This document shows positions 42,576 to 51,753 of a stretch of 64,000 bases of DNA, one piece after another. How positions within the stretch are numbered: position 1 is the first letter of the stretch; the number at the start of each line of letters is the position of its first letter. The stretch lies in contig NZ_OY725717.1 in assembly GCF_963360655.1 (NCBI RefSeq), positions 806,001-870,000 on the forward strand, in the 5' to 3' direction. The notes below the pieces were generated by a model. The model saw nothing but the letters and a program-made list of their open reading frames with translations. It was not told the origin of the DNA and did no database searches. The stretch is from Collinsella aerofaciens (lineage in GTDB: Bacteria; Actinomycetota; Coriobacteriia; Coriobacteriales; Coriobacteriaceae). Both the position numbers and the translations under genes were made by a program.

Positions 42576-43319
42576 CTACTCCTCCCCTCGGGCGGCGGTC
42601 AGCGCCTGTACCAGCGTAAAGTTGCCCTCGTAGAGCGCGCGACCGGTAATGGCACCTTCAATCGCGCCCTCACGCACTGCGGCCAGCGCGCGGATGTCGT
42701 CGAGCGTCGAGATGCCACCCGATGCCACGACGGGAAAGCCCGCGACCTCGGCCACATGGCGATACGCCGCCACATCGATGCCCGCCTGCATGCCATCGCG
42801 CGCAATGTCGGTATACACCAGATGCTTAAAACCCAGCTCGGAAAGCTGCGCCACGGCGTCGTCGAGCGCCACGCCCGCGCCGTCACGCCAGCCATTCACC
42901 TTGACCTGGCCGTCGCGTGCGGCAATATCTGCCACCAACAGCTCGCCAAAGCCTTGGGCCGCCACCTCGGCAAAACCCGGCTCGGTCACGAGCACCGTGC
43001 CTAGTGCGATGCGGCGCGCACCGTAGCCGGCCAACTCGTCGATGCGCGCGAGCGAGCGGACGCCGCCGCCCACGTCCACGGACAGACCGTTGACGCCGCA
43101 GATGGCCTTAATCGCCGCCGAGTTGGCAGCGCATGTGTCCTCGTCCTCGCCAAAGGCAGCGGACAGGTCGACGACGTGCACCCAGCTTGCGCCCTGCTCG
43201 GCAAACGAGCGAGCAACGGCCACGGGGTCGTCGGAATATACCTTGCAGCGACTCCGGTCGCCGCGCTCCAGGCGCACGACCTTGCCGCCGATCAGATCGA
43301 TTGCGGGAAACAGGATCAT
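42576..43319 (-). CDS. hisA: ProFAR isomerase
   Basis: Isomerises ProFAR to PRFAR. The 247-residue TIM barrel begins MILFPAIDLIGGKVVRLERG with catalytic Asp8, contains SVDVGGGVRS, a second Asp in VYTDIARDGMQAGID and VVASGGISTLDD. Its start overlaps the hisH stop by 4 bp (ATGA), so the two are translationally coupled. It could also be a PriA-type enzyme with TrpF activity, but that cannot be read here. Confidence 0.95.
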   Translation of the reverse strand: MILFPAIDLIGGKVVRLERGDRSRCKVYSDDPVAVARSFAEQGASWVHVVDLSAAFGEDEDTCAANSAAIKAICGVNGLSVDVGGGVRSLARIDELAGYGARRIALGTVLVTEPGFAEVAAQGFGELLVADIAARDGQVKVNGWRDGAGVALDDAVAQLSELGFKHLVYTDIARDGMQAGIDVAAYRHVAEVAGFPVVASGGISTLDDIRALAAVREGAIEGAITGRALYEGNFTLVQALTAARGEE

Positions 43320-44017
43320 CGGCCGGCCTCCTCGACGATGTTGACGAAGTTCTTAAGGATGCGCTGACCCAGCGCGGAGGATTTCTCGGGATGGAACTGG
43401 CAACCCCACACGTTGCCATGGCGCACGATGCACGGGAAGCTCCGCGTATAGTGCGTGCGCGCCAGCACATCGGCGGCATCGGAATCGTCGGCCACCGCGT
43501 AGCTGTGGGTGAAGTACATGTTGGCACCCTCGGCAAAACCAGTAAGCAGCGGATCGGCCGCACCGGCGGGCGTCATGTGCACCTGGTCCCAGCCCACGTG
43601 CGGCACCTTCAGGCGGCTCGACTCCAGGCGCGTGCACGAACCGCGCATAATACCCAGGCCATCGACCCAGAGGACACCGGCCCGCTCGGAGGCGTTGCCG
43701 TCGGCGACCGCGCTCTCGCTCGCAGGAACGCCCTCGTTGCCGCGCTCAAAAAACAACTGAAGGCCCAGGCAGATGCCGAGCAACGGAGTTCCGGCGGCAA
43801 CGGCGTCGAGCACCGCGTCCGCCTCGCCGCCCTCGCGCATAAAGGCGACCGCGTCGTAAAACGCGCCCACGCCCGGGATGACCAGGCCGTCGGCGTTGCG
43901 GATCTGCTCCGGATCGTCCGACGTGCAGGCGGCGGCACCGGCGCGCGCAAGCCCGCGCGCAACGCTCGACAAGTTGCCCTTGTGGTAGTCGACCACCACG
44001 ATCTTCGGTTCGCCCAC
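43316..44017 (-). CDS. hisH: Imidazole glycerol phosphate synthase, glutaminase subunit
   Basis: Class I glutamine amidotransferase that feeds ammonia to HisF. The 233-residue protein has the nucleophile Cys in LLGICLGLQLFFE and the His/Glu pair in CQFHPEKSS. The start codon is GTG at 44017 with GGGAGGGG 4-5 nt upstream. It is the first gene after the inserted IS element, whose left end lies 28 bp upstream, leaving the ribosome site intact. Confidence 0.95.
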   Translation of the reverse strand: MGEPKIVVVDYHKGNLSSVARGLARAGAAACTSDDPEQIRNADGLVIPGVGAFYDAVAFMREGGEADAVLDAVAAGTPLLGICLGLQLFFERGNEGVPASESAVADGNASERAGVLWVDGLGIMRGSCTRLESSRLKVPHVGWDQVHMTPAGAADPLLTGFAEGANMYFTHSYAVADDSDAADVLARTHYTRSFPCIVRHGNVWGCQFHPEKSSALGQRILKNFVNIVEEAGR

Positions 44018-44044
44018 GCGACCCCTCCCTTATCTCATCATCCA

Positions 44045-45540
44045 AAACCACCACAAAGGAGACAGTGAACTGCGCCCCGAAACTTGGACTGAATAAATAG
44101 CGACTACGCCGCAAGGGCCTGGTTCCGGAACTCCTCCGGCGTCAGGCCCTTCAATCTTACCTGCCTGCGCCGCGCGTTCCAATGGGCTATGTACTCTTCC
44201 AGGTCGCGCTTGAAGTCCCCGAAGCTGCCCCACTCCCTGCCGCGGTAGAACTCGTCCTTCACGTGGCCGAAGAGCTGCTCGGTGGCGGCGTTGTCGATGC
44301 AGTTCCCCTTGCGCGACATGCTCTGGGTGATGCCCGCCCCCTCCAGCCTGGAGGTGTAGGACTCGTGCTGGTACTGCCAGCCCATGTCCGAGTGCATGGT
44401 CGGCGCCGCCCCGTCGGGCAGGGCCTCGAGGAGCCGGTCGAGCATCCTGTGCTGCTGGGCGAGGTCCGGTGAGGTCGATATGTCGCTCGCCACGATCTCC
44501 TTCGTGCAGAAGTCGAGCACCGGGGCCCAGTAGGCCTTGGCGCCGGTCACCTTGAACTCGGTGACGTCGGTGCCGAGCTTCTGCCACGGCCCCTCGGCGC
44601 CGAAGTCCCTCGCGATGACGTTCTCGAACGTGCTCCCCACGAGCCCCCTGTAGGAGCTGTACCGGCGACGAGAGCCCCGGCGGCGTATCCCGCACCGGAT
44701 GCCCATCTCGCGTATCATCTTGAGCACGGTCTTGTCGGCCACGACCGCGCCCAGCTCGGCGCGCAGGCACATGGCTATCTGCCGGTGCCCGCAGCCGTTG
44801 GCGGTGCGCGAGAATATCTCGGCCGCGGCGTTGCGCAGCTCGGGCCTGGTCGGCCTCCGCGGGTGCGCCAGCGCGTAGTAGTAGGTCGACCTCCTGAGCC
44901 CCGAGCACTCCAGCAGGTGGCGCAGGGAGTGCCCCTCCGCGCGCAGCGCCCTCACCGCCTCGGCCGCCGCCCTGGTCAGAGCCCGTCCCGCTCGACCAGG
45001 GCGCGCAATTTTTTTAGGTAGGCGACCTCGGCCTCGAGCCTGCGGCAGCGCTCCTCGAGCTCCTGCTCGCGGGTGCGGGCCCGGGGTTTCGACCTCGACC
45101 CCCTCGGCCTGCCCTTCGGGCGGGGCCGCAGCGCCTCGGCGCCGCCCTCGCGGTAGAGCCTGCACCAGCGCTCCAGCGGGGACTTCGACCTGATCCCGAA
45201 CTCGGCCATGGCGTCGGCCTTCGCCATCCCGCCGTCGACCACGGCCGACGCCGCGGCGACCCTCTGCTCGAATGTGTAACTGGATTGTTTCCCGCCCATG
45301 GACAGCAGCGCCTCGCTTCCGAACGCCCGGTATACCCACTGCCATTCTCTCACGGTCTCGCGGGGGACGGACAGGGCCTCGGCCGCCGGCTTGCAGCCGA
45401 CGCCGGCGTCGAAGAGCTCGACGGCCCGCCTCCTGGACTCCAGGTCGTGCTTCACCCTGAGGTCTATACTCATGGAAAACCTCCCATTTCCCGATGTCCA
45501 AGAAATGGGAGGCAGTTCACAGGCACCTCTGTGGTGGTTT
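44045..45540 (-). mobile_element. IS3-family insertion sequence between hisB and hisH
   Basis: Ends carry imperfect terminal inverted repeats: the left begins AAACCACCACAAAGG and the right ends with the complement of AAACCACCACAGAGG; both then share GTGAACTGC and CTTGGAC. It holds orfA and orfB with an A7 frameshift site. No convincing target-site duplication is seen, so the exact ends may be off by a few bases. The neighbours hisB (stop 45555) and hisH (start 44017) are intact. Confidence 0.88.
44104..45473 (-). CDS. IS3-family transposase OrfAB (programmed -1 frameshift)
   Basis: OrfA (45473 to 44976, 165 residues) has an N-terminal helix-turn-helix (RRRAVELFDAGVGCKPAAEAL), a second HTH-like part (AKADAMAEFGIRS) and a leucine-zipper tail (EQELEERCRRLEAEVAYLKKL). 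OrfB (frame open to the stop at 44104) has the DDE integrase core: D in LGTDVTEF, D in MHSDMGWQY and E in NAATEQLFG, plus HRQIA in the region before it. The poly-A run at 45009-45015 (CTAAAAAAATTG on the coding strand) allows -1 slippage from OrfA into OrfB. The element looks intact and potentially active. Confidence 0.9.
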
Positions 45541-45554
45541 GTGCGATCCGTCAG

Positions 45555-46142
45555 CTACAGCGAGCCCTTGGTGCTGGGGATGCCCTGTACGCGGGGGTCC
45601 AGCTCGCAGGCGTGGCGCATCGTGCGGCCCACGGCCTTAAAGGCGGCCTCGATAATGTGATGCGAGTTGCCACCCGCCAGCTCGCGCACGTGCAGTGTGA
45701 GCTTGGCATCGCGTGCAAAGGCATAAAAGAACTCGACGGCCAGCTCGGTATCGAACGTGCCCACGCGCTCGGTCGGCACGGGCAGCTCGCAATAAGCCTG
45801 GCCACGGCCCGAGATGTCCACGGCAGCCATCACAAGTGTCTCGTCCATGGCGATCGCCGCGTCGGCAAAGCGCGTAATGCCCGCCTTGTCGCCCAGCGCC
45901 TGGCAGAACGCCTCGCCCAGCACAATGCCCACATCCTCGACGGTGTGGTGCGCGTCGACTTCCACGTCGCCCACCGCGTGTACCGTCAAATCAAACAAAC
46001 CATGGCGGCCAAAGGCGTTGAGCATGTGGTCGAAAAACGGCACGCCGGTCGAGATGTCGCACACGCCAGATCCGTCCAGGTCGAGCTTTACGACAATGTC
46101 GGTCTCGCCCGTCTTGCGGGTCACCTCGGCATAACGGCCCAT
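45555..46142 (-). CDS. hisB: Imidazoleglycerol-phosphate dehydratase
   Basis: Dehydrates IGP to imidazole acetol phosphate. The 195-residue monofunctional form (no phosphatase domain) has FFDHMLNAFGRHG, DAHHTVEDVGI and a second HHIIEAAFKA motif, all manganese ligands in this family. The ATG abuts the hisC stop, with GGAGGAG inside the hisC 3' end. The IS element starts 15 bp after its stop. Confidence 0.96.
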   Translation of the reverse strand: MGRYAEVTRKTGETDIVVKLDLDGSGVCDISTGVPFFDHMLNAFGRHGLFDLTVHAVGDVEVDAHHTVEDVGIVLGEAFCQALGDKAGITRFADAAIAMDETLVMAAVDISGRGQAYCELPVPTERVGTFDTELAVEFFYAFARDAKLTLHVRELAGGNSHHIIEAAFKAVGRTMRHACELDPRVQGIPSTKGSL

Positions 46143-47258
46143 CTACATCTCCTCCTTCACCAGCGCGGCAAACGCGGCCAGCACCTCGTCATTTTCCTGC
46201 GGGGTGCCCACGGTAATGCGTAGGCAGTCCGCGAGCCCCGGCGCGTAGCTAAAGTCGCGCACCAAAAGTGAATACTCGTCGCGCAGGCGCTCGCGCACGC
46301 GCGTGGCATGCGGCGTGCGCACGAGCACAAAGTTCGCCGCGCTCGGCCACGCCTCCACGGGCAGACCCTCGGCAGCCATTGCGTGCAGGGCACACAGTTC
46401 GCGCTCGCGCTCGGATGCAACCTGTGCTACCACGGGTGCGTACGCATCGCGGGCACGCACGCAGGCAAGCGCGGCGGCCTGGCTCAGCACGTTAACCGAG
46501 TAGATCTGGCGAATTGCCGCAAACACATCGATGGCCTCGGGCGCCGCGATCACATAGCCCAGACGCGTGCCGGCGGCGCCGAACGCCTTGGACAGCGTAT
46601 GCAGAATCACCAGGTTGGGATGCTCGGCGATAAGCCCCTGCGCCGTAGTAGCCGCGCCAAACGAATCGTCGGCAAACTCAACGTAGGCCTCGTCGACCAT
46701 GACCATGCCGGGGCACGCATCGCACAGGGCCGCGACAAAGTCGAGCGGCGTCACATCGCCCGTGGGGTTATTGGGCGAGGTCACGATCGCCAGATTGCAC
46801 TCGGGCGCCGCTGCGAGCACAGCCGCTTGGTCGAGCTCAAAGCTCGTCGGATCACGCCACACGTCGCGCACCTCGGTCTGGCACAGAGACGCAAAGAACG
46901 CATACTCGCTAAAGCACGGCGGGCAGTTGAGCAGGGTCCGTCCCGCGCCGCCAAACGCCAGCAGGTAGTTATAGAGCAGCTCGTCGCCGCCGTTGCCCAC
47001 GCAAATATTCTCACGTGCCACGCCATGCCAGGCAGCAAGCTCATCGCGCAGGTCGTTGGACATGGGGTCGGGATAGCGGTTGAGCGGCGTGGCAGCCAGG
47101 GCCGCGTCGACCGCCTTGCGCACGCCAGCCGGCACGGGATAGGTGTTCTCGTTGGCCGAAAGATTGATGCGCGTGGGCGCAAAGTCGGGATCGTAGGGTT
47201 CGATACCGGCCAAGTAGGGCTGGACGAGCTCCTTCATGCGCGGCGTGAGTTCGGCCAT
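46143..47258 (-). CDS. hisC: Histidinol-phosphate aminotransferase
   Basis: Converts imidazole acetol phosphate to histidinol phosphate with glutamate. The 371-residue fold-type I PLP enzyme has INLSANENTYPVP, SPNNPTGDV, VDEAYVEF and the PLP Lys in LHTLSKAFGAAGTRLGYV. The ATG at 47258 overlaps the hisD stop region (TAACATG) and has GGAGG 6 nt upstream; the frame extends 33 codons further without need. It is translated together with hisD and hisB. Confidence 0.95.
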   Translation of the reverse strand: MAELTPRMKELVQPYLAGIEPYDPDFAPTRINLSANENTYPVPAGVRKAVDAALAATPLNRYPDPMSNDLRDELAAWHGVARENICVGNGGDELLYNYLLAFGGAGRTLLNCPPCFSEYAFFASLCQTEVRDVWRDPTSFELDQAAVLAAAPECNLAIVTSPNNPTGDVTPLDFVAALCDACPGMVMVDEAYVEFADDSFGAATTAQGLIAEHPNLVILHTLSKAFGAAGTRLGYVIAAPEAIDVFAAIRQIYSVNVLSQAAALACVRARDAYAPVVAQVASERERELCALHAMAAEGLPVEAWPSAANFVLVRTPHATRVRERLRDEYSLLVRDFSYAPGLADCLRITVGTPQENDEVLAAFAALVKEEM

Positions 47259-47259
47259 G

Positions 47260-48696
47260 TTAGGCCTCCTCGCCAGCCACGCCAGCGCCATCTGCGCCTG
47301 CTGCCGCCAGGTCCACGCCCTCGGCAACCGTCGCGGTCGTATCACCCGGCCAGGCAACCTTGGTCAGGTCGGCCGCGGCCAGCGACTCGACGCTCACGGC
47401 ATCCTCGCCTTGTTCCAGCACGCGGCGACGCAGAGCGGCGGAAAGCGCGTGTGCCCACAGACCCTCGGCCTCGGCTAAACGCTGTGTGGCGGGAGCGTCG
47501 GAGAGCAGGCCCTCGGGTGTATAGCAAATGATACTCGAGCGCTTAACGAACTCTTCGACCGAAAGCGGGTTGGAGAACATGGCCGTGCCGCCGGTCGGCA
47601 GCGTGTGGTTGGGGCCGGCAACATAATCGCCAAGCGGCTCGGAGCTCCAAGCGCCCACAAAGATGGCGCCGGCGTTGCGAATGCCGCCAAGCAGGCCCAT
47701 CGCATCCTTGCAGTGCAGCTCCAGGTGCTCGGGCGCCACGGTGTTCACGGCCTCGACGGCGGCAGCCATATCGGCGGCCACCACGATGGTGCCCTCGTTG
47801 TCGAGCGAGGCGCGCGTGATTTCGGCGCGTGGCGACTGCGCCACCAGAATGTCGATGCCAGCCTCGACCTCGCGCGCAAACTGCCCATCGCAGGTCACCA
47901 GATAACAGGCGGCCAGCGGATCGTGCTCGGCCTGGGCCATCAGGTCTGCCGCGACCACCACGGGCTTGGCCGTGGCATCGGCCAGCACGCAGACCTCGGA
48001 CGGGCCAGCGACCATGTCGATTCCCACGCCGCCCGAGACAATCTGCTTGGCAGCGGCAACAAAAGCGTTGCCCGGACCGGTGATTTTATCGACACGCGGA
48101 ATGCTCTCGGTACCGTATGCCAGCGCGGCCACGGCCTGGGCGCCGCCCACCATATAGATTTCGTCCACGCCGCCGAGCTTTGCTGCGGCGAGCGTGTAGG
48201 GGCTGATCAGGCCGTCTTTTTGCGGCGGGGTCACCATAACCACGCGCTTGACGCCGGCAACCTTGGCGGGAATGGCGTTCATGAGCACCGTGGAGGGATA
48301 CTGCGCGCGACCGCCCGGCACATAGATGCCAGCCGCCGCGAGCGGGGTCACCTTAACGCCGAGCATCGTGCCGTCCGGGCGCGTGGTAAACCAGCTCTGT
48401 TCGACCTCGCGCTGGTGGAACTCGCGAATCTGGCGCGCGGCCTTCTCGAGCGCGGCGACAAAGGCCGGATCGAGGCCTTCGAGCGCGGCATCGATCTGCT
48501 CCTGTGGCAGGCGGAAGCTCTGCAGCTCAACACCGTCAAAGCGCTGGCAGTAATCGCGCACCGCGGCATCGCCGTTGGCGCGCACATTGGCCACGATATC
48601 GCGGACGGCGTCGACGATGTTTTGCGGCAGCACGCCCTTGCGGTTGAGCTGGTTGGTAACGAGGCGCTCACCGGGAGCAAGCTTGATGGTCTTCAT
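47260..48696 (-). CDS. hisD: Histidinol dehydrogenase
   Basis: Oxidises histidinol to histidine in two NAD-linked steps; zinc-dependent. The 478-residue enzyme has [43 protein letters not shown] and [12 protein letters not shown] with the zinc/catalytic His residues. A C-terminal Ala/Gly-rich extension of about 25 residues ([15 protein letters not shown]) is unusual. It is second in the operon, 105 bp after the HisZ-HisG gene. Confidence 0.96.
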   Translation of the reverse strand: MKTIKLAPGERLVTNQLNRKGVLPQNIVDAVRDIVANVRANGDAAVRDYCQRFDGVELQSFRLPQEQIDAALEGLDPAFVAALEKAARQIREFHQREVEQSWFTTRPDGTMLGVKVTPLAAAGIYVPGGRAQYPSTVLMNAIPAKVAGVKRVVMVTPPQKDGLISPYTLAAAKLGGVDEIYMVGGAQAVAALAYGTESIPRVDKITGPGNAFVAAAKQIVSGGVGIDMVAGPSEVCVLADATAKPVVVAADLMAQAEHDPLAACYLVTCDGQFAREVEAGIDILVAQSPRAEITRASLDNEGTIVVAADMAAAVEAVNTVAPEHLELHCKDAMGLLGGIRNAGAIFVGAWSSEPLGDYVAGPNHTLPTGGTAMFSNPLSVEEFVKRSSIICYTPEGLLSDAPATQRLAEAEGLWAHALSAALRRRVLEQGEDAVSVESLAAADLTKVAWPGDTTATVAEGVDLAAAGADGAGVAGEEA

Positions 48697-48801
48697 ATCG
48701 GTATCCCCTATCGGTCGAGGTTGCGTCTGAAAAACGAAAGGCCGGGCGGCGGCGCCAATCAGCCCGCAGCCCGGACGTTGGGGCGCCCGTGCGTGCTCGC
48801 G

Positions 48802-50517
48802 CTATTGCGCCGAGCCCGCGACGGGCTCAAAATGCTTGTCCTTCACGGCCGCGGCCAGGCGATCTGCCAGATTACGCACGCGCGGATCCAAGCGAGCGGC
48901 ACCCGGATTGACGAAGAAGCGCGCCGTGCAGTCCATAATGCGACCAGTAATAACCAGGTCGTTGTCACGCAGCGTGGCGCCCGTGGCGGTGATGTCTACG
49001 ATACGGTCGGTCATGCCGACAATGGGGCCCAGCTCGATGTTGCCGTGCAGCGAAACGATGTCGGCGTTCACGCCGCGCTCGGCATACCAGGCGCTCGCGA
49101 TGCGCGGGTACTTGGTGGCCACGCGAAGCGACCCGCGGCGGGCATAGTTGCGCTCGGCCTGGCCGGCGCGCCACGCGGGCTCCGCCTCGATAAAGGTGCA
49201 CAGACCGTAGCCCAGATCGACCAGCTGCAGCAGGTTGAGGTCTGCCTCGATAAGCGAGTCCCAACCGCAGATGCCGCAATCGGCACCGCCGCAGCCCACA
49301 AAGGCGGGCGCGTCGCCGGGACGCACGATGACAAACTCGATATCGCCGACCGTGCCCTCGCCGGCACGCGTGTCGCGGCCGCGCACGATCAGGTGACGGC
49401 CGGGGTCGCGCAGCTCAGAGACGTCCAAGCCCGCGGCCTCGAGCACGTCGAGCGTGTCGGCCTTAAGCGAGCCCTTGGGCACGGCGATGCGCAGCGGGCC
49501 CTCGGCGCCACGGCCCGCAGCGTGATCGCCGTCGGAAGCGGCGTCCTCGGCCGAGGTGCGCGCGGCCTCCAAGCGCTCGAGCGAAAAGGCGAAGCCCGCC
49601 GCTGGCACCTCGATACCGTCGCCAAATGCGCCGGTAAAGATAGAGTCGTAGCGACCGCCCGAGCCCACCGGATCGGGCAGGCCGCCGGCATAGGCCTTAA
49701 AGACCAGGCCCGTGTAGTAATCGAAAGAGTTCATGATAGAGAAGTCGAACGACAGCACCTGGGCGTCCTCGGGTGCCAGGCCCTCGACCAGGGCACGCAG
49801 CTCGCGCGTCAGCGGCGCGACGATACCGGCGGCCTCCAGCAGCGCGTCCACGCGGTCGAGCACCTCGGCACCGCCGTGCAGACGCGGCAGCTCGCTAATG
49901 GCGGCCTTGACGGCATCGGACTCGACGCTTACCGCCACGCGGGCATCGAGGCCCACAAAGTCGTTGGCATGCACGCAGCGCAGGGCCTCGGCAGCCAGCT
50001 CACGATCCTCGCACGCCGCAAGCAGCTCCTTAAACGGACGCACGCTACCTGCGATAATGCGCGCATCGGGCAGCGCCAACTTGCGCACGGCCTCGGCCAC
50101 GAGCGAGACAATCTCGACATCGCCCGCGGTATCGCCCGCGCCGATAAGCTCAAAACCCAGTTGCGTAAACTGACGCGAGCCGCCGGCATTGCGCTGACAC
50201 TCGCGGACCACCGGCGCCTCATAGCGCAGGCGCAGCGGCAGATCGGCCGCGCGCATGCGAGTCGAAACCAGGCGAACGATCGGCAGCGTGTTGTCGGGAC
50301 GGACCACCAGCAGGCGACCATCATCGTCAAAGAGCTTAAACGGCGTGTCCGCAATGCGGCCGCCCTCCTCGAGTGAGCCCTTGTCCTCGAGCAGTGGCGT
50401 CTCGACCGGCAGGTAATGATGCTCCCTAAAGCAGCCCTTCACCGTACATGCGATCTCCTCGCGCGCCTGAGCCTCCTCGGGCAATATGTCCCGGAATCCC
50501 CACGGTGTGGCCGTCAT
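48802..50517 (-). CDS. hisZG: HisZ-HisG fusion: ATP phosphoribosyltransferase
   Basis: 571 residues combining both subunits of the short-form enzyme that starts histidine synthesis. Residues 1 to about 325 form a HisZ/HisRS-like domain (MTATPWGFRDILPEEAQAREE, RPDNTLPIVRL, RECQRNAGGSRQFTQLGFELIG, FDFSIMNSFDYYTGLVFKAYA, GSGGRYDSI). A linker of about 17 residues (SAEDAASDGDHAAGRGAEG) leads to HisG from residue 342 (LRIAVPKGSLKADTLDVLE) to the end, 230 residues, with the PRPP site in VDITATGATLRDNDL. HisG lacks the C-terminal allosteric domain, as expected when HisZ is the regulator. There is no stop or frameshift between the domains. It is first in the operon. Confidence 0.93.
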   Translation of the reverse strand: MTATPWGFRDILPEEAQAREEIACTVKGCFREHHYLPVETPLLEDKGSLEEGGRIADTPFKLFDDDGRLLVVRPDNTLPIVRLVSTRMRAADLPLRLRYEAPVVRECQRNAGGSRQFTQLGFELIGAGDTAGDVEIVSLVAEAVRKLALPDARIIAGSVRPFKELLAACEDRELAAEALRCVHANDFVGLDARVAVSVESDAVKAAISELPRLHGGAEVLDRVDALLEAAGIVAPLTRELRALVEGLAPEDAQVLSFDFSIMNSFDYYTGLVFKAYAGGLPDPVGSGGRYDSIFTGAFGDGIEVPAAGFAFSLERLEAARTSAEDAASDGDHAAGRGAEGPLRIAVPKGSLKADTLDVLEAAGLDVSELRDPGRHLIVRGRDTRAGEGTVGDIEFVIVRPGDAPAFVGCGGADCGICGWDSLIEADLNLLQLVDLGYGLCTFIEAEPAWRAGQAERNYARRGSLRVATKYPRIASAWYAERGVNADIVSLHGNIELGPIVGMTDRIVDITATGATLRDNDLVITGRIMDCTARFFVNPGAARLDPRVRNLADRLAAAVKDKHFEPVAGSAQ

Positions 50518-50553
50518 CTGGTGAGCCTCCTCATGCTGTGTTTCATATAGAGC

Positions 50554-50583
50554 AGAAGACCGGCATAGCTCCGCCGGTCTTCT
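50554..50583 (-). promoter_or_regulatory. Hairpin in the his operon leader
   Basis: Perfect 11-bp stem AGAAGACCGGC / GCCGGTCTTCT with an 8-nt loop, 37 bp before the HisZ-HisG start on the minus strand. No long T run follows, so it is not a plain terminator. A short frame of ten codons (start 50546) ends overlapping the ATG as ATGA; it has one His codon and no ribosome site. Confidence 0.45.
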
Positions 50584-50639
50584 GGGTACTTTAGCATACT
50601 AGAGTGTTTGCGGGGAGAATCGTCCTCCTCGGCTCATAG

Positions 50640-50815
50640 CGTATTCATTTGGAAACATAGGGGAAAGCGTGTCCCGCCCGCCAGCCAAAAACTGGGATGC
50701 GGTTTCCGGTTGAGGTCCTCAGCGGAAAGTGTGTCCCATTCTGAGCGCCTGTTCTGGGACGTGCTTTCCGCCAGAAGCCTCAAGCGGAAAGCACGTCCCG
50801 TTTCTCAAAAAACGT
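50640..50815. repeat. Cluster of GGAAAGYRYGTCCC words with a 16-bp hairpin
   Basis: The words GGAAAGCGTGTCCC, GGAAAGTGTGTCCC and GGAAAGCACGTCCC occur at about 50,662, 50,717 and 50,790, and GGGACGTGCTTTCCGC (50,756-50,771) is an inverted copy pairing perfectly with GCGGAAAGCACGTCCC. The 50,518-50,843 gap thus holds the his leader and this repeat cluster but no gene. Confidence 0.7.
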
Positions 50816-50843
50816 CAAACGCCAACTCGGCGCCCTGTCCCAC

Positions 50844-51680
50844 TTAGGCGCCAATCGCGCGTCGGTACTCTGCCATTACCTGCGCATCGGCAGCTGCGGG
50901 GTCGGCAAAATAGCGCCAGTCATAGGTCTCGGCCGAAACAACTCCGCGATAGCCGCGCGTCACCAGCCTATCCAGGTCGGCGCGCATATCGCGGTCGCCG
51001 TCACCCCAAGCAAGATGCGTCGTGCCATCTGCCGCAACATCGACAAAATGCACGTGGGCGACATCATCGCCAAGCAGATCGAAATAATCGTCGATGGTAT
51101 CCCCCGCCACCGCCATAGCGCCCAAATCCAGACACGCCTTAAGTGCCGGATGATCAACTGCCTCGATCATGCACTTCGTATCGGCCGCCGAGTTCACGAT
51201 CATCGACTCAACCGGTTGTAGGGCCTCGAGCACCAGTCGCACGCCGCGCTCTCCCGCATGCTCGGCAATCGCACGCAGCATCGAGGCGCTGCGACCCCAC
51301 GCGTCCTCGATCGGCTCGTTCAAAAATGCCCAGCCGCTCGAGACCATGACCTGCTCGGCTCCAAGTTCCGCCGCGATATCTACAACGTTCTTAAAGTACG
51401 CGAGCGTGCGGGCACGCGCCTCATTCCCGCGCGCCGCGATATTCCACGGCTTGGGGTTGTTCTGTTCGGGACAAAGCCCCACAATCCGAACCCCATACCG
51501 CTGCGACAGCTCCCGCACCTGCTCGAGCGAATCGTATCCATGGCAATCGACATACAGATGCATCGCCCCGGTCCAAAGCTCGCAACACGTGTAGCCCGAG
51601 GCCGCTGCCGAAGAAAAGAATTCCTCAAGGTCAAAATAACGATGGCTGATATTCATGACGGCAAGCTGGGGATAGCTCAT
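50844..51680 (-). CDS. FrlC-like sugar epimerase (xylose-isomerase-like TIM barrel)
   Basis: 278-residue TIM-barrel isomerase/epimerase. Segments resemble E. coli FrlC as I recall it: GYTCCELWTGAMH (for GYDGIEIWGG), IVGLCPEQNNPKPWNIA, LVLEALQPVESMIVNSA and AHVHFVDVAADGTTHLAWGDG. Metal-ligand Glu/Asp/His/Glu candidates are present. FrlC interconverts fructoselysine and psicoselysine. GGAGAG precedes the ATG at 51680. It is the last gene of the unit that starts with the deglycase gene at 52815, 73 bp after it. Exact substrate is inferred. Confidence 0.72.
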   Translation of the reverse strand: MSYPQLAVMNISHRYFDLEEFFSSAAASGYTCCELWTGAMHLYVDCHGYDSLEQVRELSQRYGVRIVGLCPEQNNPKPWNIAARGNEARARTLAYFKNVVDIAAELGAEQVMVSSGWAFLNEPIEDAWGRSASMLRAIAEHAGERGVRLVLEALQPVESMIVNSAADTKCMIEAVDHPALKACLDLGAMAVAGDTIDDYFDLLGDDVAHVHFVDVAADGTTHLAWGDGDRDMRADLDRLVTRGYRGVVSAETYDWRYFADPAAADAQVMAEYRRAIGA

Positions 51681-51753
51681 AATTACTCTCCAACCCAAGC
51701 GAGGCCCCGTTCCATATAGGAGCGAGGCCCGATTACACAAACGTTATTTGCTC

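Noticed and set aside
44040-45545. Target-site duplication of the IS3 element
   Set aside because: The bases flanking the proposed ends (CCA at the left, GTG at the right) do not match, so no duplication is claimed.
47605-50376. Open frame of 923 codons on the plus strand
   Set aside because: It lies opposite hisD and the HisZ-HisG gene. Its protein is His/Gly/Arg-rich with no recognisable domain, as expected for the antisense frame of high-GC genes.
50514-50546. Ten-codon leader peptide (MKHSMRRLTR) as a histidine attenuator
   Set aside because: Only one His codon, no ribosome site and no terminator/antiterminator pair; the overlap with the HisZ-HisG start may be chance.
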